The notes under the pieces: generated by a model | The model's input: the letters and a program-made list of their open reading frames with translations, nothing else | What the model was told of the DNA's origin: nothing | Databases searched by the model: none | In this document: piece by piece, positions 1 through 11,591 of the stretch | Numbering within the stretch: position 1 is the first letter of the stretch | How the letters are laid out: each line of letters begins with the position of its first letter | Program-made: the position numbers and the translations under genes | From: VRUE01 sp963720805 | GTDB taxonomy: Bacteria; Actinomycetota; Thermoleophilia; Solirubrobacterales; 70-9 | Direction: 5' to 3' | Assembly (NCBI GenBank): GCA_963720805.1 | Contig: CAVRGT010000001.1 | Coordinates: 181,989-245,988, forward strand | Length of the DNA stretch: 64,000 nucleotides

Positions 1-244
1 AGTAGGCGCTGACGTTGAGCCCGGTCGTCCGAATCGACCCGCCGACCAACTGCATCGAAGCGCCGCCGGGCAGCGGCGCGGGCCGTGAGTCCGGCATCGG
101 CAACTTCACCACCCATTCGAGCTGGGCCGCTTCGCCGCCGGCCTTGTCGGTGGCGAGCAGGGCAGCGGCGACGGTGGCGATCAGCCCGATCGCGATCACG
201 ATCAGGGCGCCGCGCGGCGGTCGGTTCTTCTTCTCGTCGGCCAC
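1..244 (-). CDS. Partial membrane-anchored protein (N-terminus only)
   Basis: A minus-strand reading frame opens with GTG at 244 and runs off the left edge of the window. It begins VADEKKNRPPRG, a short basic cytoplasmic stretch, followed by one hydrophobic helix (ALIVIAIGLIATVAAALLA, about residues 13-31) and then an extracytoplasmic region rich in Pro and Gly. That is the topology of a single-pass, N-terminally anchored protein with its main domain outside the cell. It is divergent from the hydrolase that starts at 272, with only 27 bp between the two starts. No family can be named from 81 residues. Confidence 0.5.
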   Translation of the reverse strand, partial: MADEKKNRPPRGALIVIAIGLIATVAAALLATDKAGGEAAQLEWVVKLPMPDSRPAPLPGGASMQLVGGSIRTTGLNVSAY

Positions 245-271
245 GGCTGGGCCGCAAGCTACCGTGTAGGA

Positions 272-1192
272 GTGGCCAAGAGCGCAACGCCGTCCCCTCC
301 GGCCGAGGTCAGCTTCGAGACGGTGACGCTGCACGGTCGCGAGAGCGGCTACCTCGTCGGCGGCGAGGGCCCGGTCCTGCTGCTGATCCACGGCATGGCG
401 GGTACCTGTGAGAACTGGCGCGACGTGATCGAGCCGCTGGCGCGCCGGCACACCGTGATCGCCCCCGACCTGCCGGGGCACGGCCTCTCGGCCGGCGGCC
501 CGGGCGACTACTCGCTTGGCAACCTCGCTTCCGGGCTGCGCGACCTGCTGCTCGTCCTCGGCCACGAGCGGGCGACGATCGTCGGCCACTCGCTCGGCGG
601 CGGCATCGCGATGCAGTTCTCCTACCAGTTCCCCGAGATGGTCGAGCGCCTCGTCCTCGTCTCCAGCGGCGGCCTCGGGCTCGAGGTGAGCCCGGTCCTG
701 CGCGCCGCCGCCCTGCCCGGTGCCGACCTCTTCATCGCCGCCACCGCGACCACCGGCCAGAAGCTCGGCGGCGCGATCGGCCGCGGCCTCGCCAAGGTCG
801 GGATCAAGCCCGCCGCCGACGTCGCCGAGGTCGCCCGCGGTTACGGCTCGCTGGCCGAGCCGGACCGTCGCAAGGCCTTCCTCGCGACCCTGCGTTCGGT
901 GGTCGGCACCGAGGGCCAGCGCGTCTCCGCCACCGATCGCTTCTACCTGGCCGAGGCGGTGCCGGTGCTGATCGTCTGGGGCGCCCGCGACCCGATCATC
1001 CCGGTCGGTCACGGCGAGGACGCCCATCGCGCCCTGCCCGGCAGCAAGCTGGAGATCTTCGACGGCGTGGGCCACCTGCCCCAGGTCGAGCAGCCCGCCC
1101 GCTTCATCGCCGTGCTCGAGGACTTCATCGCCGCCAACGAGCCGGCGGTCTTCGATCGCGACGAGTGGCGCGCCCGCTTCAAGGTCGCCTGA
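272..1192 (+). CDS. Alpha/beta hydrolase
   Basis: A 306-residue alpha/beta-hydrolase-fold protein starting with GTG at 272. Visible family features are the oxyanion HG motif in LLLIHGMAG (about residues 37-44), the nucleophile elbow GHSLGG with Ser107, the acid Asp240 in VWGARDP, and His268 in GVGHLP, giving a complete Ser-Asp-His triad. There is no signal peptide, so it should be cytoplasmic. The substrate cannot be read from sequence; relatives include esterases, C-C bond hydrolases and haloperoxidase-like enzymes. The gene stands alone between the divergent membrane gene and the tRNA-Arg, so context gives no pathway. Confidence 0.85.
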   Translation: MAKSATPSPPAEVSFETVTLHGRESGYLVGGEGPVLLLIHGMAGTCENWRDVIEPLARRHTVIAPDLPGHGLSAGGPGDYSLGNLASGLRDLLLVLGHERATIVGHSLGGGIAMQFSYQFPEMVERLVLVSSGGLGLEVSPVLRAAALPGADLFIAATATTGQKLGGAIGRGLAKVGIKPAADVAEVARGYGSLAEPDRRKAFLATLRSVVGTEGQRVSATDRFYLAEAVPVLIVWGARDPIIPVGHGEDAHRALPGSKLEIFDGVGHLPQVEQPARFIAVLEDFIAANEPAVFDRDEWRARFKVA

Positions 1193-1210
1193 CCAGCGGG
1201 CAGGCCAAGA

Positions 1211-1284
1211 CGCGCCCGACAGGATTCGAACCTGTGGCCTCTTCCTCCGGAGGGAAGCGCTCTATCCAGCTGAGCTACGGGCGC
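1211..1284 (-). tRNA. tRNA-Arg(CCG)
   Basis: Read on the minus strand this folds as a full cloverleaf: acceptor stem GCGCCCG (1278-1284) with CGGGCGC (1212-1218), a D arm starting TAGCTCAG, an anticodon stem CTTCC/GGAAG closing the loop CTCCGGA with anticodon CCG, and a T arm with GGTTCGAATCC. The discriminator base is G and CCA is not encoded. Anticodon CCG decodes the arginine codon CGG, which is common in this GC-rich genome. The IS element begins only 12 bp upstream of the 5' end, so the normal promoter has been displaced. Confidence 0.95.
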
Positions 1285-1296
1285 TCAGCGGCCAGT

Positions 1297-1315
1297 CTAG
1301 ATGAGTAGTTCCACG
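1297..1315 (+). repeat. IS left terminal inverted repeat
   Basis: The sequence ctagatgagtagttccacg is the exact reverse complement of 2414-2432. It marks the transposase 3' side of the element. Confidence 0.9.
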
Positions 1316-1317
1316 AC

Positions 1318-2207
1318 TCAGGCCACGTAGTCGACCAGCGCCCTCGAGGGGCGCCCGAGCTGATGGTTGAGCGAGATCGCCGCAGCCAGCGCCAAGAAGC
1401 GGCTGGCGAGGCGAGCATGAATGCCACGAAGTGTGCGGGCGCCGTGGCGCTCGAGGCCGAGGATGTCCTTGGCGGTCCAGTAGATCGACTCGATCCGCTG
1501 GCGCAGTGGGGCGAGGTGGAGTCCGCCCTCGGGCTCATCCTTGCGACGCGGGCGCACCACGGTCGCGCCGAGGGCGGCGGCATCTACTTCGAAATCGGCA
1601 CCGGCATAGCCCTTGTCGCCCAGGACGGTGATCGGGCCCGAGCGGTTGACCCGTTCCAGCAGCCGCAGGCAGACCTCGCGCTCACCCTCCTTGGGTGAGG
1701 TCAGCGCCATCGCGCGGGGGGTTCCGTCGGGAGCCATCAGCGTGTGCAGGCGAAAGCCCCAGAAGTAGCGGGAATGCGAGGCGCAGTAGCCGTAGTCGGC
1801 GGCGTCTGCGGTCGCGCCGCCGAGGCTGTTGGCTCCGGCCCGCTTCACCGTCTGGCGCGAGCGGGCGCACTCCACGGGGGTGGAGTCGACGAGCAGCAGG
1901 TCATCGTGCCAGCCGGGGCTCTGGAGGCAAAGGCCGAGATCATCGCCTCGATCGTCTCGGCCAGTCGGTCGCGGCGCTTGTGAAAGCCCGAGCGCTTGGT
2001 CAGGGCAGGGAACAGGTGACCCAGTCGCTTGGGTGCGACCCGAGCAAAGCGGGCATCGGAGTTGATGCCCATGATCGCCTGCGCCACGCAGAGCGTCACG
2101 ACCTCCGCGTCGGTCAGGCTTCGGCGGGCGTTTCCTGGCTTTTCGGGCAGGAGATCGTCAACGGTGCAGAACACAGAGGTGAGCAGCAGGTCGAGGTCGG
2201 CGAGCAT
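1318..2207 (-). pseudogene. IS982-family transposase, frameshifted
   Basis: DDE transposase in two frames. The first part runs from ATG at 2207 (MLADLDLLLTSVF) to about 1911; the second part continues in another frame to TGA at 1318. Joining them restores HDDLLLVDSTPVECARSR, which carries the first catalytic Asp; the second Asp is in VLGDKGYAG and the Glu is in RQRIESIY. YGYCASHSRYFWG is a typical IS982 signature as I recall the family. One base appears missing near 1911 (GGCAC where a Trp-His pair is expected). IS982 transposases are normally a single frame, so programmed frameshifting is unlikely; inactivation or a sequencing slip is more plausible. Confidence 0.8.
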
Positions 2208-2413
2208 CGTGGCCCCCTTCGGGTCGGCGGTGAGAACTGAGCACCGCCGACTTCGACCCCGCTGCCTATCTCCCCTTGGCACGCCTGGGGCCAACCTCCC
2301 AGTGCCGAGTGGTCGATTGACCCCCGCATACGGGGGCAAATCGACCAGTCAGCGTCCGCGCCGCCCACACGGACTGCTCACTCCGAGCTGGGAAGGGTCG
2401 GCACGGCAGTCGC

Positions 2414-2432
2414 CGTGGAACTACTCATCTAG
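2414..2432 (-). repeat. IS right terminal inverted repeat
   Basis: A 19-bp perfect inverted copy of 1297-1315. The next gene, rnz, starts 46 bp beyond it. The 200 bp between this end and the transposase start (2208-2413) hold no gene. Confidence 0.9.
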
Positions 2433-2477
2433 CTCCGGGTGGCGGAGCGCCTGCGTCGCGTAGGCTCGCAGGCTCGC

Positions 2478-3467
2478 ATGGATCTCTCGGCGATCTTCCT
2501 CGGCACCGGCGGTTCGGTGCCCTCGGCGCGGCGCTCGACCGCGAGCGTGATGCTGATCCGCGGCGGCAAGCGGATGATGTTCGACTGCGGTGAAGGAACC
2601 CAACGCCAGCTGCAGCGCTCGCTGGGCCTGGCCCAGGTCGACGAGATCTTCCTCACCCACTTCCACGCCGACCACATCCTCGGCCTGCCGGGCCTGCTCA
2701 AGACCTATGACCTGACCGCCCGCGAGGAGCCGCTGACGATCTACGGGCCGCGCGGCCTGCGCGACCTCTTCAAGACGCTCGGCCGCCTGATCGGCCGCAC
2801 CGACTACAGCATCGACCTGATCGAAATCGACCCCGGCGAAGCGGTGCGCCACGACGGTGCCGAGGTGCAGGCCTTCGCGGTCGAGCACAGCGTGCGGGCC
2901 AACGGTTACGTGCTGATCGAGCAGGACCGCCCGGGGCGCTTCGACCCCGACGAGGCGAAGCGGCTCGGCGTTTCCGAAGGACCGGCCTTCGCGGCGCTGC
3001 AGCGGGGGGAGGAGGTCGCCGGGAGCAACGGAGCGGTGCGACCGCCCGACGTGATGGGCGAGGCACGACCCGGCCGCATCGTCGCCCTCACCGGCGACAC
3101 GGCCCCCTGCCACTCGACCGTGGCAGCGGCGGCCGACGCCGACCTGCTGATCCACGACGCCAGCTTCTCCGAGGAGGAGGTCCAGCGCGCCGCCGATACC
3201 GGCCACTCGACCGTCAGCCAGGCCGCCGCGGTCGCCCGCGAGGCCCACGTCAAGATGCTCGCCCTGGTCCACATCTCCTCGCGCTACCACGTCGGCAGCG
3301 TGCTCGAGGAGGCCCGCGATGTCTTCGAGCCGAGCGTCGCCCCGAAAGACTTCGACCTGGTCGAGATCCCCTTCCCCGAGCGCGGCGAGCCGGAGCTGAT
3401 CGTCAAGGGCGCCCGCGAGCGGGCCGAGCGGCCCGATCCCGAGCCCGCTCCCTCCTCAGAGGGCTAG
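2478..3467 (+). CDS. rnz: Ribonuclease Z (tRNA 3' endonuclease)
   Basis: A metallo-beta-lactamase-fold nuclease that removes the 3' trailer of tRNA precursors, fitting a genome whose tRNA-Arg lacks an encoded CCA. With the ATG start at 2478 the protein has 329 residues, within the usual RNase Z range. It shows IFLGTGGSVPS near the N-terminus, the zinc motif HFHADH at residues 61-66, GDTAPC (metal Asp) and an HSTVSQAA motif. An in-frame GTG at 2439 would add 13 residues that have no family match and lie against the IS end, so I prefer 2478. The last 12 bp overlap the convergent hydrolase gene. Confidence 0.93.
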   Translation: MDLSAIFLGTGGSVPSARRSTASVMLIRGGKRMMFDCGEGTQRQLQRSLGLAQVDEIFLTHFHADHILGLPGLLKTYDLTAREEPLTIYGPRGLRDLFKTLGRLIGRTDYSIDLIEIDPGEAVRHDGAEVQAFAVEHSVRANGYVLIEQDRPGRFDPDEAKRLGVSEGPAFAALQRGEEVAGSNGAVRPPDVMGEARPGRIVALTGDTAPCHSTVAAAADADLLIHDASFSEEEVQRAADTGHSTVSQAAAVAREAHVKMLALVHISSRYHVGSVLEEARDVFEPSVAPKDFDLVEIPFPERGEPELIVKGARERAERPDPEPAPSSEG

Positions 3468-4319
3468 TTCGGCGACCGCGTCGGCGATCTCGGCCGTCCG
3501 GTCCTCCTGCAGGAAGTGCTTGGCCGGCAGCAACGTCGCCTGCTCCAGGCCGAGGGCGCGCTGGACCTCCGCGCGGCGGTGGGAACCGAGCATCGTGTCC
3601 TTCTCGCCCCAGACGACCTGGGCCGGGTACTGGCGCTTGCCGAGCCCGTCGAAGAAGAAGCGCTCCTTCGCGGCGCTCAACTCGAAGCCGCGCATGATCT
3701 TCAGGAACGCCCGGCCGCCGTCGCCGCGCTTGAGCAGGGCATGGTGGGCGTCGACCTCGGCGCCCGGCACGGCCTCGCGGTCCTCGATCCCAATCAGGTA
3801 GTAGAGCCGGCGAAAGAGCGGCCGCACCATGCCCGCCAGCCAGGCCTCGCCGACGCCCCGAATTGAGAACGGATGCATCGGCCAGGGCCGGCGAAAACTC
3901 GCTACGTCGGCGAGCGTGTTGAGCGCGGTCAGCGAGAGCACACGGTCCGGGTTGCGGATCGCCCACTCGAAGCCGATCGGCCCGCCGATGTCATGGACGA
4001 CGAGGTGGCAACGCTCAATCCCGAGCGCCTCGATCGCCGCCCCGGTCCACTCGGCCAGCCCGCCCCAGCTGTAGTCGAAGCCCGCGGGCCGCTCGGCGAG
4101 CCCGAGCCCGGGCAGATCGAAGGCGACGCCCCTCAGGTCCCGCGCGGCGAGCTCCGGCACGACCCGGCGGTAGAGGAAGCTGCTGGTCGGGACGCCGTGC
4201 ATCAGCACGACCGCCTCACCGTCTCCCTGATCGAGGACGAAGCTGTCGAGGCCGGCGGCGCCGAAGCGCCTGCCCGACGCCTCGTGCTTGGCAAGCGTTT
4301 CCGCAACGTCCGCTCTCAC
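3456..4319 (-). CDS. Alpha/beta hydrolase (haloalkane dehalogenase/epoxide hydrolase type)
   Basis: A 287-residue alpha/beta hydrolase. The start chosen is GTG at 4319 (VRADVAETLAKHE), because upstream in-frame sequence is low-complexity and overlaps pyrR. Motifs are the oxyanion HGVPTSSF, the nucleophile region VVHDIGGPIG, in which the elbow residue is Asp instead of Ser, a second acid in VVWGEKDTM, and LPAKHFLQED with the catalytic His. An Asp nucleophile is the mark of haloalkane dehalogenases and epoxide hydrolases, which form an ester with the substrate. The substrate is unknown. It ends within the 3' end of rnz (12-bp overlap) and is divergent from pyrR. Confidence 0.85.
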   Translation of the reverse strand: MRADVAETLAKHEASGRRFGAAGLDSFVLDQGDGEAVVLMHGVPTSSFLYRRVVPELAARDLRGVAFDLPGLGLAERPAGFDYSWGGLAEWTGAAIEALGIERCHLVVHDIGGPIGFEWAIRNPDRVLSLTALNTLADVASFRRPWPMHPFSIRGVGEAWLAGMVRPLFRRLYYLIGIEDREAVPGAEVDAHHALLKRGDGGRAFLKIMRGFELSAAKERFFFDGLGKRQYPAQVVWGEKDTMLGSHRRAEVQRALGLEQATLLPAKHFLQEDRTAEIADAVAELAL

Positions 4320-4376
4320 CCGGCAAGCGTGGCAGGAATCGTCGCCACCCGCTGCTACGCTGCGGCCGTCCTTTAA

Positions 4377-4396
4377 CCAGGCCCTGTGAGGCCGAG
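4377..4396 (+). promoter_or_regulatory. PyrR-binding RNA motif in the pyr leader
   Basis: Immediately upstream of the pyrR ribosome-binding site (AAGGAG at 4398-4403) the leader reads ccaggccctgtgaggcc. It fits the known PyrR target consensus (UCCNGNGAGGYU-like loop) closely, with GGCC/GGCC flanks able to pair at 4380-4383 and 4390-4393. In Bacillus, PyrR binding to such a loop controls a terminator; in mycobacteria it represses translation. Here there is no following terminator and the motif nearly abuts the Shine-Dalgarno sequence, so translational repression by UMP-bound PyrR is the likelier mode. Confidence 0.65.
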
Positions 4397-4411
4397 AAGG
4401 AGCCAACAGAA

Positions 4412-4972
4412 GTGAACGAGACGGTCGTGCTTGAGCGCGACGATTTGAGGCGGACGCTGCGGCGGATCGCCCACGAGATCGCCGAGAAGAACCCGGATCC
4501 CGGGGCCCTAGCGATCGTTGGCATTCACACTCGCGGCGCCCTGCTCGCCCGCCGCCTGCACTCCTCGCTCGCCGAGCTGACCGGTGCCGAGCTGCCGATC
4601 GGCGACATCGACATCTCCTTCTACCGCGATGACGTCGGCGCCAAGTCACCCGCCACGCAGCCGGTCGTCCACGCCTCCCACATCGACTTCGACCTCGCCG
4701 GGCGCACCGTCGTCCTGGTCGACGACGTCCTCTTCACCGGTCGCACGGTGCGGGCCGCGATCGACGCCCTCTTCGACTACGGCCGACCGCAGCGGGTCCA
4801 GCTCGCCGTGCTCTGCGACCGCGGCCACCGCGAGCTGCCGATCCGCCCCGACTACGTTGGCAAGAACCTGCCGACCGGGCGCGAGCAGCGGGTCAACGTC
4901 CACCTCGAGGAGCTCGACGGCAGCGACGAGGTAGCGATCGCCGACGCCCGGCCGGCGGAGGTCGGCGCGTGA
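4412..4972 (+). CDS. pyrR: Pyr operon regulator / uracil phosphoribosyltransferase
   Basis: PyrR senses UMP/UTP and PRPP and binds pyr mRNA; it usually keeps some uracil phosphoribosyltransferase activity. The 186-residue product starts with GTG at 4412 behind a strong AAGGAG. The PRPP-binding loop is VVLVDDVLFTGRTVRA (about residues 100-115), and IDISFYRDD and GKNLPTGREQRV are family landmarks. It is the first gene of the pyrimidine operon; its stop overlaps the GTG of pyrB by 4 bp, indicating translational coupling. Confidence 0.95.
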   Translation: MNETVVLERDDLRRTLRRIAHEIAEKNPDPGALAIVGIHTRGALLARRLHSSLAELTGAELPIGDIDISFYRDDVGAKSPATQPVVHASHIDFDLAGRTVVLVDDVLFTGRTVRAAIDALFDYGRPQRVQLAVLCDRGHRELPIRPDYVGKNLPTGREQRVNVHLEELDGSDEVAIADARPAEVGA

Positions 4973-5925
4973 GGCACCTGCTCTCGATCGAGCAGCTCTC
5001 CAAAGCCGAGATCGAGGCGATCCTCGACCGCGCCGAGAGCTTCGCCGAGGTCGGCCGCCGCGACATCAAGAAGGTGCCGACCCTGCGCGGCCGCACCGTC
5101 GTCACCCTCTTCTACGAGGCCAGCACCCGCACCAGCTCCTCCTTCGAGCTGGCCGCCAAGCGCCTCTCCGCCGACCTCGTCTCGGTCAAGGCGGCCGGCT
5201 CTTCGGTCGACAAGGGCGAGTCGCTGAAGGACACGGTCGCCACCCTCTCCGCCTATGACCCGGCGGCGATCGTGCTGCGCCATCCCTACGCCGGCGCCGC
5301 CCAACTGGTCGCCGGCTGGGCCGACGCTGCGGTGATCAACGCCGGCGACGGCAAGCACGAGCACCCGAGCCAGGCACTGCTCGACGTCTACACCCTGCGC
5401 CGCCGCCTCGGCTCGCTCGAGGGCAAGCGGATCTGGATCGTCGGCGACGTCCTGCACAGCCGCGTTGCCCGCTCCAACCTGATCGCCTTCAAGGCGATGG
5501 GCGCCGAGCTCACCGTCTGCGGCCCGCCCGCCCTGATTCCACGCGGCCTAGAGCAGCTCGGCTGCGCGGTCGAGCACTCGCTGGAGCGGCTCGGCGAGGC
5601 CGACGTGGTCTACGCGCTGCGGCTGCAGCGCGAGCGGATGAACGAGAGCTTCGTGCCCTCGATCCGCGAGTACGCGGCTCACTTCCAGATCGACTCCCGC
5701 CGCCTCGGCCCGCGGCAGCTGCTGATGCACCCGGGCCCGGTCAACCGCGGGGTCGAGCTCTCCGGCGAGGTGATCGACTCGCCGCAATCGCTGATCGCCG
5801 AACAGGTCGCCTCCGGCCTGGTCGTGCGGATGGCGATCCTCTACGAGCTGCTTGCCGCGGGCGATCAGGAGCCCGCGCCGGCCGCCGGCAACGGTCACGC
5901 GACCCCGATCGGACAACCGGCGTGA
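4969..5925 (+). CDS. pyrB: Aspartate carbamoyltransferase catalytic subunit
   Basis: This enzyme joins carbamoyl phosphate and aspartate, the committed step of pyrimidine synthesis. The 318-residue protein shows the carbamoyl-phosphate motif STRTSSSFE (residues 52-60), the SSVDKGES loop (78-85), HPSQALLD, and HPGPVNRG near the C-terminus. It starts with GTG at 4969 inside the pyrR stop and ends in a 4-bp overlap with pyrC. No pyrI regulatory subunit gene is present, in line with the class of ATCase found next to pyrC in Gram-positives. Confidence 0.95.
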   Translation: MRHLLSIEQLSKAEIEAILDRAESFAEVGRRDIKKVPTLRGRTVVTLFYEASTRTSSSFELAAKRLSADLVSVKAAGSSVDKGESLKDTVATLSAYDPAAIVLRHPYAGAAQLVAGWADAAVINAGDGKHEHPSQALLDVYTLRRRLGSLEGKRIWIVGDVLHSRVARSNLIAFKAMGAELTVCGPPALIPRGLEQLGCAVEHSLERLGEADVVYALRLQRERMNESFVPSIREYAAHFQIDSRRLGPRQLLMHPGPVNRGVELSGEVIDSPQSLIAEQVASGLVVRMAILYELLAAGDQEPAPAAGNGHATPIGQPA

Positions 5926-7268
5926 GCGAGATGCGGCTGCAGATGCGCGCTGGGGAGCGCGCGAGCATCGTCCTGCGCGGCGCCACCGTTCTTGACCCAG
6001 TGGCCGGGATCGACGCGGAGCACGACATCGTCGTCCGCGACGGCGTGATCGCCGAGCTGGCGGCACCCGGCGAGGCCACGGCCGACGGGATCGAGGAGAT
6101 CGATGCCGGCGCCCTGCACGCCTTTCCGGCCTTCTTCGACCCCCACGTCCACCTGCGCACGCCCGGCCAGGAGCACAAGGAGGACATCGAGACCGGCGCC
6201 CGCTCCGCCGCCGCCGGCGGCTACAGCGGCATCCTCGCGATGGCCAATACCGAGCCGCCCGTCTCGACTCCCGCCGACGTCGAGGCGCTGCTCGCCGACG
6301 CCGGCGTTGCCGCCGCGGTCAAGGTCGGTTTCCTCGCCACCGTGACGCGGGGTATGGAGGGGGAGGAGCTGACCGAGATGGCCTCGCTGCGCGATGTCGG
6401 CGCCGCCGGCTTCAGCGACGACGGCCTGCCGATTCGCAGCGCCCGGATGCTGCGTCGGGCCCTCCAGTACCAGCGCCTCTGCGGCGGCACTATCGCCCTT
6501 CACGAGGAGGACCCGGAGCTCTCCGGAGCGGGCGTGATGCACGAGGGCCCGGTCTCCGCCGTGCTCGGCCTCGAGGGCATCCCCTCGGTCTCGGAGTCGA
6601 CGATGATCGCACGCGACGCCGCCCTGGCCGGCTACGAGGGCGGCCGCATCCACGTCCAGCACCTCTCGGCGGCCGAGTCGGTCGAGGCGGTGCGCGCGGC
6701 AAAGGCCGCCGGAGTCCAGATCAGCTGCGAGGCCTCGCCGCACCACCTCTGCCTCACCGACGAGGAGGTGCGCAGCCTCGACCCGCAGCGCTTCAAGATG
6801 AACCCGCCGCTGCGCAGCGAGGCCGACCGCCAGGCCCTGATCGAGGGGCTGCGCGACGGCACGATCGAGTGCATCGCCACCGACCACGCTCCCCACGCGG
6901 CCGAGGAAAAGGAAGTCCCCTTCGAGCAGGCGGCGATGGGCGTGACCGGCCTGGAGACCGCGTTCGCCGCCCTCTACACCGAGCTCGTCCTGCCGGGCAC
7001 GATCGAGCTCGGCCTGCTGATCGAGCGCCTCGCCGGCGGTGCCGAACCCTTCGAGGTAGAGCGCCCCTCGCTGGCCCCGGGCAGCGAGGCCAACATCGCC
7101 ATCTGCGACCTCTCGGCCCGCTGGACGGTCGGCGAGGACGGCTACGAGAGCCGCTCCTCCAACTCCTGGTGCGCCGGCAAAGAGCTGACCGGCCGCGTCC
7201 AAATGACCCTGGCCGCCGGTCAAATCGCCTACCGCCTCCGCTCCTTCTCAATGGGAGTCGCAGCATGA
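5922..7268 (+). CDS. pyrC: Dihydroorotase
   Basis: A metal-dependent amidohydrolase that cyclises carbamoyl aspartate to dihydroorotate. The 448-residue product has the metal motif DPHVHLRTPG (Asp73 to about residue 82), HEEDP and HVQHLSA with further ligands, and ATDHAPH with the catalytic Asp near the C-terminal third. The length and motifs match class I dihydroorotases of the pyrB-linked type. It starts with GTG at 5922, overlapping pyrB by 4 bp. A 52-bp gap holding a palindrome follows before carA. Confidence 0.95.
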   Translation: MSEMRLQMRAGERASIVLRGATVLDPVAGIDAEHDIVVRDGVIAELAAPGEATADGIEEIDAGALHAFPAFFDPHVHLRTPGQEHKEDIETGARSAAAGGYSGILAMANTEPPVSTPADVEALLADAGVAAAVKVGFLATVTRGMEGEELTEMASLRDVGAAGFSDDGLPIRSARMLRRALQYQRLCGGTIALHEEDPELSGAGVMHEGPVSAVLGLEGIPSVSESTMIARDAALAGYEGGRIHVQHLSAAESVEAVRAAKAAGVQISCEASPHHLCLTDEEVRSLDPQRFKMNPPLRSEADRQALIEGLRDGTIECIATDHAPHAAEEKEVPFEQAAMGVTGLETAFAALYTELVLPGTIELGLLIERLAGGAEPFEVERPSLAPGSEANIAICDLSARWTVGEDGYESRSSNSWCAGKELTGRVQMTLAAGQIAYRLRSFSMGVAA

Positions 7269-7272
7269 CGAC

Positions 7273-7318
7273 CCTTCCGGTGCGCTTTATGCACCCCCCA
7301 GGTTCAAAAGGCGCACCG
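7273..7318. repeat. Palindromic repeat P1 between pyrC and carA
   Basis: The gap holds an inverted repeat, cggtgcgc at 7278-7285 with gcgcaccg at 7311-7318, extended by a TTT/AAA pairing with one bulge. The 22 bases from 7273 to 7294 recur exactly, inverted, at 22,409-22,430 between truB and ribF, so this is a dispersed element and not only a local hairpin. It ends 2 bp before the carA ATG and contains no clear Shine-Dalgarno sequence, so it may influence carA translation. Confidence 0.75.
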
Positions 7319-7320
7319 CA

Positions 7321-8431
7321 ATGAACGAGGGATACCTGCTGCTCGCGGACGGGGCTCGGTTCGACGGGATTCCCTGTGGCGCCGAGGGGCCCGTGACCGG
7401 CGAGGTCGTCTTCAACACGGCTATGACCGGCTACCAGGAGTCGGTCACCGATCCCTCTTATGCCGGGCAGATCATCGTCTTCACCTACCCGCTGATCGGC
7501 AACTACGGCGTCTCGGCGGCGGCGATGGAGTCCGACCGCGCCCATGCCCGCGGCGTGGTCATGCGCGATCCAAAGAACGGTGAGGACGTCGCCACCGCCG
7601 AGGGCGGCTGGCTCGACTGGCTCGCCGACTGCGGCGTGCCGGCGATTGGCGGCGTCGACACCCGCGCCGTCGTCCGTCACATCCGCGACCGCGGCGCGAT
7701 GCGCGGCGGCATCTTCCCCGCCGGCACGCCCGAACCCGAAGCACGTGAGCGCGTCGCCGCCGAGCCCTCGATGGACGGCGCCGACCTCGCCCGCACTGTC
7801 ACTCCCGCCGAGCCGGTCCGCTTCGAGGGGGAGGGCGGCCCGCACGTGGTCGGCATCGACACCGGGATCAAGCTCAACATCGTGCGCCAGCTGCGCGAGC
7901 GCGGCTGTCGGCTGACGCTGCTGCCCTGCACCTCCACGCCGCAGGAGGTTCTCGCCGAAGAGCCCGACGTCGTCTTCCTCGCCAACGGCCCCGGCGACCC
8001 GGCGGCGCTCGGCTACGTAGTCGACACCGTGCGCGAGCTGGTCGGCCAGAAGCCCCTCTTCGGCATCTGCCTCGGCCACCAGCTGCTCTGCCGCGCCGTC
8101 GGCCTCGAGACCTTCAAGCTCCCCTTCGGCCACCGCGGCACCAACCACCCGGTCAAGGAGCTGGCCACGGGGCGGATCGACATCACCTCGCAGAACCACG
8201 GCTTCGCCGTCCAGGGCCCCGGCGGCGAGCCGCGGATCGAGGCCGACGAGCCGGTGCGCTGGGAAACCGACTTCGGCGCCGCCGAGCTCTCCCACCTCAA
8301 CCTCTACGACCGCACGGTCGAGGGGCTGGTGCTGAAGGAGGTCGGCGCGGCGACGGTCCAGTACCACCCCGAGGCCGGCCCCGGACCGCATGACGCCCGT
8401 CACCTATTCGATTCCTTCCTGGAGCTGACCA

Positions 8432-8439
<8 letters not shown>
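7321..8439 (+). CDS. carA: Carbamoyl phosphate synthase small (glutaminase) subunit
   Basis: CarA hydrolyses glutamine and passes ammonia to CarB. The 372-residue product has the N-terminal CPSase domain (GEVVFNTAMTGYQE) and a class I amidotransferase domain with the nucleophile Cys in FGICLGHQLL and the His-Glu pair in YHPEAGPGPHD. SQNHGF is a further landmark. The ATG at 7321 directly follows palindrome P1. Its last codons overlap the carB start by 8 bp. Confidence 0.95.

Positions 8440-11587
<3,148 letters not shown>

Positions 11588-11591
<4 letters not shown>

Larger units (their letters stand above)
1297..2432. mobile_element. IS982-family insertion sequence
   Basis: An element of about 1.14 kb bounded by perfect 19-bp terminal inverted repeats (ctagatgagtagttccacg at 1297-1315 and its complement at 2414-2432). 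It contains one transposase gene on the minus strand, which matches the IS982 family by its DDE core and length. I could not find a convincing target-site duplication: the bases outside the two ends do not match. Because its left end is 12 bp from the 5' end of tRNA-Arg, the transposase reads toward the tRNA and could supply read-through transcription. The transposase frame carries a single-base slip, so this copy may be inactive, or the slip may be a sequencing error. Confidence 0.85.

Noticed and set aside
1880..1930. Programmed frameshift in the IS transposase
   Set aside because: IS982 transposases are normally one frame, and no slippery A/G heptamer is at the switch point.
1285..2440. 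Target-site duplication of the IS element
   Set aside because: The bases outside the two inverted repeats do not match over any useful length, so none is claimed.
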